NCBI GenBank assembly: GCA_030674185.1
Contig: CM060307.1
Span: forward strand, 81,211,135-81,275,134
Source: Monoplex corrugatus
Lineage: Eukaryota > Mollusca > Gastropoda > Littorinimorpha > Ranellidae
Reading direction: 5' to 3'
DNA length: 64,000 nt
In this document: piece after piece, positions 55,857 to 64,000 of the stretch
Numbering within the stretch: position 1 is the stretch's first letter
How the letters are laid out: every line of letters starts with the position of its first letter
Translations under genes and position numbers: made by a program
The notes under the pieces: generated by a model
The model's input: only the letters and a program-made list of their open reading frames with translations
What the model was told of the DNA's origin: nothing
Database searches by the model: none

Positions 55857-58800
55857 TTAATCCTTATGAAGTTCACTTTTTTCGTTCCTCCTTGCCCAGA
55901 TCCAGCTTGAGCTCCTTTCTGCTGCCTCTGCCATCGCTTTAAGGGCTCTAGTCCTCTTCTTCCCAGAAATGGCGAGTTGTTTCATGAGATCATAAGCGGA
56001 GGTGCCCACAAACCCTCTTGCCCCGACCTCTATGGCGAAGATTTTGACCCGCAGACCTGCTTTCTTCAGGGTGCTGGCAAGACCGGCGTATTTTTCGGTC
56101 TTGTAGATATGTGCTTCTTCCATTCTGCTTTCGTATGGCACAGTGAGTTCTATCAGAATCACTTGTTTCGAGGAGTCAGAGTGGAGAGCGATGTCTGGTC
56201 TCATGCCTGTCTTGCTGATGACATCTGGGTAATTTCTCCACTCTGGGAGGTCTGCTGTACACTCCCAGTCGACTGCTCCATCCAGAAGACCCTTTGGCAA
56301 TGTGCTGGTTGTCATAGCACTTTCGGGCCAGACCTGTTTCCCTCCTGCTTTGTAGAACGTTGTCATAGCAATTGGTGCGTTTGGGGTCATGGTTTTTTCG
56401 CTAACCACATCTGTGATCACTTTCAGAACTTGGTTGTGCCTCCATGTATACCTTCCTTGGGCTAGCGCTACTTTGCAAGAGCTTAGGACATGTTCCACTG
56501 TTTGTTTCTTCTGACAGAGCGGACATGCTGGGTCGTCTGCTTTCCCCCATTTCACTAAGTTTGCATTCGAGGGGAGCAGGTCATATACAGATCTGAGGAG
56601 GAAGCTTATCCTTAGAGGAGCCATGTGCCACATATCGTTCCAGCTGAGACTTCTTTGGAGTGCACTGTCCCATGTTGTCCATTGCCCCTGTTGACCTTGC
56701 TGGACTGCCTTCTGCACTCTTTTGACATCTTCTTCTTCCTTCAACTCCTGTATGATCATGTCTCTTTTTTCCTTCCCTTTGGCTTTGGACCACCACTGCA
56801 TTTTTGTTGCTCCCAGTCCCTGTCTGTTGGTTTGCGTGTGTCCAATTATTTCTTTGATGCTGAGGTTTCTCTTGGCATTGTTTACAGCCTCTTGGACTTT
56901 CCACTTTCTGCCAGTTCTCAGCTTTGGATGAACTGATCTCACGATATTGTCTTCCGATTCCTCCAGCATGCTCAACAGTCTTGCTTTTCCAACTTTGTAT
57001 TCCTCCACTATGGATTTGAGAGGTAGCTTCAGCATTGCTTGACGACAGTAGAATGCAACATCAGTGAGACCAGGTGGGACACCGAGCCATTTTCTTGTGT
57101 ATTTGTTGATTTTGGCTTCCATTGCTTCCACTGTGCTGGTGCAAATGTCATAGATTAGCAGTGGCCACAGCAGCTTTGGTATCAGCATGAACTGTAGACA
57201 CCAGACTTTGTATTTGCCTGGCAGTCCGCAGTTATCTATTTTCTTCAGGCCTTCTTCTGCTGTTTGCTTGGTTTCACATCCCCTTTGTGTGTCTTTCAGG
57301 GAGTCATCATACCATCTTCCGAGACTTTTTACTGGCTCTTCTGTGACAGTGGGGATGGCTTGGTTGGCTACCATGAATTTGACTGAATCTGCCACTTTTC
57401 CTTTTCGCAGTGAGAGACTTCGGGATTTCTTAGGTTTGAACCTCATTCTTGAAGAGGCCACCAGCTCATCCAGCTGCTTTAAGATTTGGTGTGTCTCTTC
57501 CTCATCCGTGGACAAGACTGTTGTGTCATCCATGAAAGCTTTCAGAGGAGGCATCTGGTATCCATCTCCCAGATTCACTGGACCTGAACTCTTCATTGCA
57601 GCTTTCAAGATGACTTCCATTGCCAACACGAACAGTATGGGAGAGATTGCACAGCCCATTGCAATGCCCACCTCTAGGTCTATCCAGTCCGTGGTGTATT
57701 CTTTGGTAGAGAACCGCATTGAGAACCCTTGGAAATACTTCCTCAGCATTGTTCGGATGTTTTCTGGGATGTGATACATTTCAAGAGCCAGCTGGATCAT
57801 ATCGTGTGGAACTGATCCATATGCATTCGCCAGATCAAGCCAAACTACGTCAATGTTTCTCTTCTCTGTTCTTGCTTTTTGGATGGCATCCCAAATCAAC
57901 GTGGCATGTTCCAAGCATCCAGGCATTCCTGGTATGCCTCCCTTTTGGACTGACATATCCAGATACTTGTTTTCAGTCAGGTATTTTGTCAATCTTGCTG
58001 CCATAACAGAGAAGAAGATTTTCCCCTCGACGTTCAGAAGTGATATTGGCCTGAACTGATTGATGCTGCTGGAGTTCTGCTCCTTCGGAATGTACACTCC
58101 TTCAGCTCTCATCCATTGGTCGCTGATCTTCTGGTTCCTCCATGCTGATCGAATCATCTTGTGGAGCCACTCGAGCACTTTTGGGCATTTCTTGTAGAGC
58201 AGGTATGGTATTCCGTTTGGTCCAGGTGCTGACTTGGCTCTGGCTTTCTTTACTACGTTCTTCACTTCATCCAGTGTTGGTGGTTTGTTATTGAATTTTC
58301 CTTCTGGCGCTGCAGGCCAAACCAGATTCTGGATTTCAAGTGGTGCCTCGCGCTGAGAATCGGAATATGTTTCCCTGAGATGCTGCTCTAGGGTTTCCTT
58401 GCCCACTGTGAGAGTCCCTGATTTGGGTTGTTCAAACAGCTTTCTTGAAAAGTCAAAGGGATCTTTGAAGAAACGATCTTGAGTCTTCTTCTTTTTGCTC
58501 TTTCTTCGCCTTGCTGATTCCACTTTGCTGAGAGCATTGTGTTTGGCCTTCAGATCTTTCCAGAGTTCCAGGAGCCCTTGCTTCTCGAATTCTGAGGCAG
58601 TTTTCATTCGCTTTTTAAGCTTCCTTTTCTCCCTCCGGATGCTCTCCATCTGTTGCTGTCTTCTGGATTTCTGGGGAGGCGTTTTTGTCTTTGGCTGCTT
58701 CACTCCATAAGTGTCCCTGCAGATAGAGTATATGATGTCTCCGTATGTGTCAAGTTTGTGTTCCAGCGTACTGTTCCCTATTAGCGCATTCAGCTTAAGG

Positions 58801-59105
58801 ACAAGTTCCTCATCTAATTTCTCCCGTTGTTCTTTTGCACCGGCAGGCGGCAAATTGAGTTTTCCACGTTTGGCGTTAAGAGCTTGTGCAAAATCCGCAT
58901 CAGAACCGTCAGCGTGGATGTCCTTGGCACTATGGTTTAATTCCTGGCCTTGGTCATCCAACGTCTCACCTGCTATCGCAGTGCGCTGCTGCTGGTTCGT
59001 ATGTGTCTTCAAACAGCCCATTTTTGTCCTGTGGATCTTCATGCCGCGTTTGGTGGTGAATCTCCTTCCACACGCACACGGAAATTCCAAATGGTCATTA
59101 ATCAT
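55857..59105 (-). CDS. LINE polyprotein: zinc finger, reverse transcriptase, CCHC knuckle, restriction-like endonuclease
   Basis: 1082 aa without interruption. An N-terminal Cys/His finger (C10, C12, H25, C31) is followed by a basic linker (150-210). The reverse transcriptase spans about 270-560: SAPGPNGIPYLLYK, FRPISLLNVEGK, WLDLANAYGSVPH (D424), GIAMGCAISPILF and FMDDTTVL (D526, D527, with Met in place of the usual Ala). A CCHC knuckle CPLCQKKQTVEHVLSSC (C861, C864, H872, C877) precedes a PD-(D/E)XK endonuclease (P970-D971, E986, K1002/K1005). This finger-RT-knuckle-endonuclease order defines R2-superfamily LINEs (R2, R4, NeSL, HERO). The FMDD motif and overall phrasing recall HERO-like elements, which I cannot verify. 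The upstream frame is open for 37 more codons without an ATG. The protein would nick DNA and copy its own RNA into the nick. Confidence 0.93.
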   Translation of the reverse strand: MINDHLEFPCACGRRFTTKRGMKIHRTKMGCLKTHTNQQQRTAIAGETLDDQGQELNHSAKDIHADGSDADFAQALNAKRGKLNLPPAGAKEQREKLDEELVLKLNALIGNSTLEHKLDTYGDIIYSICRDTYGVKQPKTKTPPQKSRRQQQMESIRREKRKLKKRMKTASEFEKQGLLELWKDLKAKHNALSKVESARRRKSKKKKTQDRFFKDPFDFSRKLFEQPKSGTLTVGKETLEQHLRETYSDSQREAPLEIQNLVWPAAPEGKFNNKPPTLDEVKNVVKKARAKSAPGPNGIPYLLYKKCPKVLEWLHKMIRSAWRNQKISDQWMRAEGVYIPKEQNSSSINQFRPISLLNVEGKIFFSVMAARLTKYLTENKYLDMSVQKGGIPGMPGCLEHATLIWDAIQKARTEKRNIDVVWLDLANAYGSVPHDMIQLALEMYHIPENIRTMLRKYFQGFSMRFSTKEYTTDWIDLEVGIAMGCAISPILFVLAMEVILKAAMKSSGPVNLGDGYQMPPLKAFMDDTTVLSTDEEETHQILKQLDELVASSRMRFKPKKSRSLSLRKGKVADSVKFMVANQAIPTVTEEPVKSLGRWYDDSLKDTQRGCETKQTAEEGLKKIDNCGLPGKYKVWCLQFMLIPKLLWPLLIYDICTSTVEAMEAKINKYTRKWLGVPPGLTDVAFYCRQAMLKLPLKSIVEEYKVGKARLLSMLEESEDNIVRSVHPKLRTGRKWKVQEAVNNAKRNLSIKEIIGHTQTNRQGLGATKMQWWSKAKGKEKRDMIIQELKEEEDVKRVQKAVQQGQQGQWTTWDSALQRSLSWNDMWHMAPLRISFLLRSVYDLLPSNANLVKWGKADDPACPLCQKKQTVEHVLSSCKVALAQGRYTWRHNQVLKVITDVVSEKTMTPNAPIAMTTFYKAGGKQVWPESAMTTSTLPKGLLDGAVDWECTADLPEWRNYPDVISKTGMRPDIALHSDSSKQVILIELTVPYESRMEEAHIYKTEKYAGLASTLKKAGLRVKIFAIEVGARGFVGTSAYDLMKQLAISGKKRTRALKAMAEAAERSSSWIWARRNEKSELHKD

Positions 59106-59340
59106 GGTCCGTTGTGCGTTTCCAGTCGTGATGGAGTCAGTGCCGATGGATTCATCATTCTCTCCCCCTTTCGGTGAATCCTGGGAGCATCTTTCATTTG
59201 AAAAACTCGTGGCATGTTATCAAAGGCAAGGTGGGAAGCCAACCCACAAAGCCCGCAGATCTAGTCTTTCCCAGTGTCCTTCGGTCTTTCCCGAATGTCC
59301 TCCGAACTATTCCCGGAAGTCAATGGACTGACCATGTGCA

Positions 59341-60026
59341 GGTAGAATGAAACTCTAGGGAGAGCTAGACAACAGAAGGTCTTCAGAGAAGTAACCCCCT
59401 TTAGACAAGTGTTTCGGCCCTGAATTCCTTACACTCTCGGGGGGCCGGGCCACATCCAGGCCATGACTCCTGGATGCCCTTCTGCTGTTGTCTATTTTTT
59501 TTTTTTTTTTTTTCCCCACGCCGGGGATCGAACCTGGGCGATTCTGCGCTTCAGAACTGCGGTACGCGGTTTTACCAATGTGATAACGGGGCACACATCA
59601 TCTGTAGGGAATTTAATCCTTATGAAGTTCACTTTTTTCGTTCCTCCTTGCCCAGATCCAGCTTGAGCTCCTTTCTGCTGCCTCTGCCATCGCTTTAAGG
59701 GCTCTAGTCCTCTTCTTCCCAGAAATGGCGAGTTGTTTCATGAGATCATAAGCGGAGGTGCCCACAAACCCTCTTGCCCCGACCTCTATGGCGAAGATTT
59801 TGACCCGCAGACCTGCTTTCTTCAGGGTGCTGGCAAGACCGGCGTATTTTTCGGTCTTGTAGATATGTGCTTCTTCCATTCTGCTTTCGTATGGCACAGT
59901 GAGTTCTATCAGAATCACTTGTTTCGAGGAGTCAGAGTGGAGAGCGATGTCTGGTCTCATGCCTGTCTTGCTGATGACATCTGGGTAATTTCTCCACTCT
60001 GGGAGGTCTGCTGTACACTCCCAGTC
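59341..60026 (-). mobile_element. 5'-truncated second copy of the R2-superfamily LINE
   Basis: Near-identical to 55588-56270: the frame enters at DWECTADLPEW (residue 946 of the full copy) and keeps the endonuclease, stop, tRNA-like module and tail. The visible difference is the T-run, 19 here against 16. It lies head-to-tail with the full copy, with no bases between its 3' end (59341) and the other's 5' end (59340). Immediately upstream of the truncation point the minus strand reads TTTCTGTATTTCAG, which resembles a splice acceptor. Confidence 0.92.
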
Positions 60027-60539
60027 TGAAATACAGAAAGACAATGTTATACAATGAAAGAAGTAAAAAAAATATCCTGGGGTTTGGGGTGCAGCTACGT
60101 GACCCTCCTAGGTGACTGTCCTTGGGATCTCTATCAGATCCTTCAAAGGTGATGTCGCTAGCTTTTTAGAGTTCTGCTACATTAGATCTAGGTGGCTTGT
60201 GTGTTTGGATACCACTCTCCTCTTGCTATCCCAATACTGCACGGAATGAAACAAGTCTCTTTGAAGGACCTAAATACTGACAGAGCGTTCCAGGGGGATC
60301 ACTGGGTCCTTCCTGTGATACACACGGATGTAATGATTTTCCTAGGATCAAGAATATTCTGTCTATGAACTATCATAGATCCATTTACTTGTTAGCACGT
60401 GAAAGCGTAGAAGAGAAAAGAAAAAACACCAGTTCTAGAATGAAGATTAAACAGTCATCTGCTTCGCACATACATCATTTGTTATCATTAGTCTGTCTGT
60501 TAGTATGTTAGGTCTACAAACATTATAGCTGGTGACGAG
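60027..60539. other. Unassigned sequence, possibly LTR/leader of the adjacent gag remnant
   Basis: Contains the TTTGAAGGACCTAAATACTG block shared with 40137, and ends in a segment leading to GGTGACGAGGAA, a phrase common just inside the 5' LTR of some Ty3/gypsy elements. No second LTR is identified. Confidence 0.35.
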
Positions 60540-61350
60540 GAATATTCAATGGAATCTGCTGCACCAAAAATAATGGCAGAACAACAATAAAATGCACCAC
60601 TACCAATTTATATTGCTACAACTGCATTGTTTGATCAAAATGTAGGAGGATGCAGTGGCAGTTTATTAGCACTGGGATAGATGACAAAGTATTTCAGCAG
60701 ATCATCTGTAGCAGAAGAGTGTAACTTTTAATCCACGTGCAAGGATGGACACTCAGTGCATTTTCATTCACTTGCAATCGCGTACCAGGACTGCACTGGC
60801 AAACTACTTCAAGCCAGTGAAAAATCTGCCTTACCTATGTAATTTATTCAGGCAAGCAAAGCGAAAGGATGGTAAATCCATTTCTCATTATGTTACTAGG
60901 TTCCAACAACTTGTAAAAGTCTGTGATTTTAGTGATAATGCTGATCACTATTCGAGTCATTGATAAGTGTCTGACAATACAGTCCTATGGAAAACTACTT
61001 GATGAAAAGGATCTTACTCTTGCTAAATGTTTGGATATGACTGCGGCTAAAGAACTTATTCGAGAAAACATGTATCAGCAATTGCTGAAAATGAGAGGCT
61101 TTTGTACCATGAACTACTAAATCCCAACATAATCACCAATGGTACTTCATCACCATTCAAAATCAGAAAGGTTATCATCCACAAGTAGCCACATGTAGCC
61201 AATGTGGTGCAAAAGGACACACTTGTTCTGAATGCCATTGTTTCACTGTAAGAAAGGAACCAAGCATGAACGTTTCGTATCAGTCTGCCGTAACAAGCAG
61301 TTACAATGTCAACCAACCAAAGAAACAGAAAACATATCATTGACATAACA
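60540..61350 (+). pseudogene. Ty3/gypsy-like gag remnant
   Basis: Broken plus-strand frames read FRQAKRKDGKSISHYVTRFQ (60855) and IDKCLTIQSYGKLLDEKDLT (60957), continuing to an AKELIRENM-like helix. A CCHC zinc knuckle CSQCGAKGHTCSEC follows at about 61200. The order capsid-like helices then knuckle is that of a Ty3/gypsy retrotransposon Gag. Frameshifts and stops disrupt it, and no protease, RT or integrase follows before the RTE copies begin. Confidence 0.7.
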
Positions 61351-61383
61351 ATGTTGTACAATTTGTTAATAATGCTGTAGATT

Positions 61384-61639
61384 CTATGCCTTGTTTTTTT
61401 CTTGTTTTGTCTGGCCATGAATTTGCTTGGGAAAGTACAATGGTGGTTTCCCATTGCCTTCCATCGGTTTGTGTAGATTCTCCGATAGCATTTGTCGTTC
61501 CCATGACAACCTACAAGGCAGTAGGGGTAATTTTTTTTTTTTTTTTTTTTTTTACCAGGGTTTACTCCTTTAGCTTTATTCTCTCCCGAGATATCCCCAA
61601 GACAGTGGTGCTGTTTACCCTTAGTTGGGGGTCTGGTTC
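61384..61639 (-). mobile_element. RTE LINE 5' region fragment
   Basis: TTGTTTTGTCTGGCCATGAA, GTTTCCCATTGCCTTCCATC, GGCAGTAGGGGTAATTTTT, TTATTCTCTCCCGAGATATC and GGGGGTCTGGTTCG match 63600-63800 and, in part, 2845-2985. It ends abruptly at 61639 where an oppositely oriented RTE 3' end begins. Confidence 0.78.
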
Positions 61640-62237
61640 GTCATGGTAATCAGTAAAAAACATGAAATCCCCTCATGCAAAATAACAGCAAACAGCACAA
61701 CCTTGAGACAGGTTGATAAGTTTAAATATCTGGGAACGGTCATCTCACCAGACGGCAGATGCACGTCAGAAATAGCCAGCAGAATCAACCGAGCCAAAAC
61801 AGCATTCAAGGAGATGAAAAGCATTCTTACCAACAAATGCCTATCAATTAACATCAGGAAGAGATTTCTTGAATGATATATAGAACCGATAATGTTATAC
61901 GGTTGTGAGGCATGGACAGTCAACAAGCAAAGCCAGAACAAGATTGAGGCAGCCGAGATGTGGTTTCTAAGAAGAATGTTGAGTTCCATGGACAGCAATG
62001 AAAACAAATGAGACAGTCTTAATGGAGGCAGACACAAGATGATTCATAAGGAAGATTAGGAAAAGACACAATATTTATAGGCCAGGAAAGCTGGAGGGAA
62101 AGAGAGCACCAGGTAGACCCAGGGAAAAAATAGGACAGAGAGGGTGGGAGATGTGCTTGCGGCAACAAGGGATAGATGCATATGGAGGGCCATGATCGCC
62201 AACGCCATGTAGCAAGGCACTTGATGATGATGATGAT
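61640..62237 (+). mobile_element. RTE LINE 3' end with (ATG)n tail, inserted in opposite orientation
   Basis: The plus strand reads VISKKHEIPSCKITANSTTL, FKYLGTVISPDGRCTSEIA, LSINIRKRFLE then a stop, and continues as MLYGCEAWTVNK, IEAAEMWFLRRML and a basic GGKESTR-type end. The post-palm part of the RT is readable despite stops. It ends in GATGATGATGATGAT, the usual RTE simple-repeat tail. Together with 61384-61639 it forms a 5'-region (-) / 3'-end (+) head-to-head join. Confidence 0.85.
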
Positions 62238-63138
62238 CCAGTTCTTTTTTGCTTTTTTATCTACTCTGGGGATTTCTTCACAAGTTTCATTTATCGAGTT
62301 TTTCAACTTTGTTCGTTGTTGCTTACTGTCACCAACGTCTTCAAGAGCACTGAACTTGTTTTGAACATGTAGGCCTACGTTAAATTTTTCACGTGGCGCT
62401 TCATCTGTCTTTAAGAGCCCAAGATTTAGTTTGATGTTACCTTTGGTCTCTTTTCTTTTCCTCAGTTTCAGCTTAAATCTTCCCATTACGGGGCTGTGGT
62501 CACTGTTGTAGTCTGCGCCTGGTAGTATTTTTGCTGTCAGCAAAGAATTTCTAAATCTTTTATTGATCAGGATGTAGTCAATTTGATTTTTAGTATTATT
62601 TCCTGGACTCATCCATGTCCACTTTCTTCTGTTAGCCTGCTCAAACCAGGTGTCTCCTACTATGAACTCATTCATTTGTGCCCATTCTAAAAGTTTCCCT
62701 CCCCTTTCATTTTGTGTACCAAGGCCATGAGGTCCCAGTATATCCTCCACCCTCTCCTGTCCCACGTTAGCATTAAAATCTCCCATTATTACGGTAACTT
62801 CTTGTGATTTACATTGAGCCTTGGCCATCTCTAGTACTTCATAGAAGTTGTCAACCTTACCCTGAGTACTTGTGGATGTTGGTGCATACACCTGAATGAT
62901 GTTGATATCAAATGGCTTGCCATCCAATTTAACCAGCAGAACTCTGTCAAACACAGCCCAGTATGCCTTAACTGCTTTCGATCTGTCCCTGTCAATTATG
63001 ATGCCTACTCCTCTTTCATGTGTGTTTCCACCAGAATATATCATTGTATGCTCTCCTGATGTTATCATACCTGCCTCCTTCCATCTCGCTTCCCCTTGTC
63101 CTAAAATATTAATGTTAAGCCTTTGCATCTCCATTTTG
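62238..63138 (-). pseudogene. RTE LINE endonuclease domain, second copy
   Basis: About 300 codons highly similar to 1454-2700: GEARWKEAG, YAPTSTSTQGK, GDFNANVGQERVEDI, NQIDYILI and NSDHSPV. The basic linker is cut at KKAKKNW where the oppositely oriented tail ends (62238). The first catalytic block (TWNIRT) lies beyond the nested insertion at 63139-63428 and is itself mutated. The domain core is intact but the element is dead. Confidence 0.87.
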
Positions 63139-63428
63139 TGAATATACTAGAAATAGAAAGCAAACATATGGGGTTGGAACTAAATAGCAGGAAGACTGAA
63201 GTCATGGTGATCAGTAAAACACATGAAATCCCCTCAAGCAAAATAACAGCAAACGGCACAACCTTGAGACAAGTTGGTAAGTTTAAATACCTGGGAACGA
63301 TCATTTGCAGAGTGGCTGGGGACAAGGAGGGTGGAAGAGATGCTCGAGGCAACAAGTGATAGAGACAGATGGAAGTCCATAATTGCCAACGTCATGTGGC
63401 AAGGCACCTAATGATGATGATGATGATG
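63139..63428 (+). mobile_element. Internally deleted RTE derivative, 290 bp, nested with a 12-bp target duplication
   Basis: It encodes GLELNSRKTEVMVISKTHEI and FKYLGTIIC, then jumps straight to the 3' terminal sequence (GGAGGGTGGAAGAGATGCTC) and ends in an (ATG)n tail. About 400 bases present at 61750-62140 are missing. ATCTCCATTTTG (63127-63138) and ATCTCCATCTTG (63429-63440) flank it as a 12-bp target-site duplication with one mismatch. It is inserted in the opposite-strand RTE copy, between codons of its endonuclease domain. Confidence 0.88.
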
Positions 63429-64000
63429 ATCTCCATCTTGACATTCTCTAATTTTTCCCTTATGCAGCAATATCCTCACATTCCATGTTGCGATTTTCGT
63501 ATTTGATCACCGTAGCTTGCTGATGGTCTGGTGTCACCTGCGCAGCGTGACGGTCGCTACCGGAGGAAGGTGCTCCATAGGAGCCCCTATTTACGTGGTT
63601 ATCCTAATTTTTCTTGTTTTGTCTGTCCATGAATATTAGTTTGTGTACAGACTTTCCGCCAGCCATTGTCGTTCCCACAACAACCTAGAAGGCAGTAGGG
63701 GTGATTTTTCTTTCAGGGCTTACTCCCTTAGCCTTATTCTCTCCCGAGATAACCACAAGGCAGTGGTGCTATTTACCCATAGCTGGGGGTCTGGTTCGTG
63801 GGCACCAGGGCATGTCCACACGCCAGTGGGTCTGTATGCTGCACGTCTGGGGGCCAGACCTCCTCTGAGTCCTTCGAGTTTTAGCCTGAGTGTGAGGTGC
63901 TCAGTTACCACATGTCGCCATGAGGAGGCACAACATAGGGCTTGCTGATGGAGAGGCTATGTACTGACAGAGAGAGACTTGCACATTCTGCTCTTCTTTT
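63429..64000 (-). mobile_element. RTE LINE 5' region (leader), continues to the window edge
   Basis: Continues the copy at 62238-63138: the complement of CATGTTGCGATTTTCG, GGTCTGGTGTCACCTGCGC, GGTGCTCCATAGGAGC and TTATTCTCTCCCGAGATAAC matches 2690-2960. Beyond 63800 the leader extends through GGGGGTCTGGTTCGTGGGCA to at least 63950. Copy 1 ends at about 2990, so this copy keeps more of the 5' region. The final bases are unassigned. Confidence 0.75.

Larger units (their letters stand above)
55588..59340 (-). mobile_element. Full-length R2-superfamily LINE with restriction-like endonuclease
   Basis: The element runs on the minus strand from 59340 (5') to 55588 (3'), 3753 bp. It comprises a 235-bp 5' UTR, one ORF (59105-55857), a 3' UTR with a tRNA-like module and A16, and a conserved 150-bp tail ending TTTCATTCTACC. 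The 3' end is fixed because three copies (55588, 59341, 48703) start at the same base. The 5' end abuts the 3' end of a shorter copy with no spacer. The ORF has no stops, so insertion is probably recent. Confidence 0.88.

Noticed and set aside
55977..59331. Plus-strand frames of up to 206 codons opposite the R2-superfamily LINE
   Set aside because: They are antisense shadows of the 1082-codon ORF and lack family motifs.

Overview
The window looks like nuclear DNA from a mollusc, most likely a gastropod and perhaps a caenogastropod. The evidence is intron-split animal genes with GT-AG junctions, a very high load of (CA)n, (GA)n, (TATG)n and (GTTT)n microsatellites, many tRNA-derived SINEs, and RTE, Jockey/CR1 and R2-superfamily LINEs of the kinds common in lophotrochozoans. 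The species assignment is an inference from repeat style; no mitochondrial or rRNA marker is present.

Three host genes can be read. (1) A complete six-exon isopentenyl phosphate kinase (IPK) gene on +, 15394-22907, 281 aa. (2) A METTL18-type protein-histidine methyltransferase gene on -, about 37860 to 31151, with a doubtful third-exon junction and a C-terminal exon lying beyond an early stop and AATAAA. (3) A complete four-exon ISG20L2-type DEDDh 3'-5' exonuclease gene on +, 43274-49523, 422 aa. IPK makes an isoprenoid precursor. METTL18 and ISG20L2 belong to families tied to ribosomal-protein methylation and pre-rRNA processing. Nothing suggests the three act together beyond proximity.

Most of the rest is mobile DNA. 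1-3000: LINE 3' tails and an RTE-type element on - that carries the 3' end of another LINE. 3000-14700: microsatellites, a 41-bp minisatellite, SINEs and two foldback MITEs. 28390-42690: LINE fragments in and around the METTL18 gene, including a 494-codon Jockey-group reverse transcriptase ORF. 49995-52722: a segment bounded by perfect 17-bp inverted repeats. 55588-60026: an apparently full-length LINE with a restriction-like endonuclease (1082-codon ORF, R2 superfamily), joined with no spacer to a 5'-truncated near-identical copy; both carry a tRNA-like module in the 3' UTR. 60540-61350: a decayed Ty3/gypsy-like gag. 61384-63850: RTE copies nested in opposite orientations, one insertion having a clear 12-bp target-site duplication.

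The most distinctive pattern is a palindromic MITE of about 190 bp with TTAACCCTTTGACTCCC ends, present at least eight times. It has an inner 80-bp palindrome with the same ends, so it looks like a MITE inside a MITE that spread as one unit. The TTAA/CCC termini suggest piggyBac-type mobilisation.
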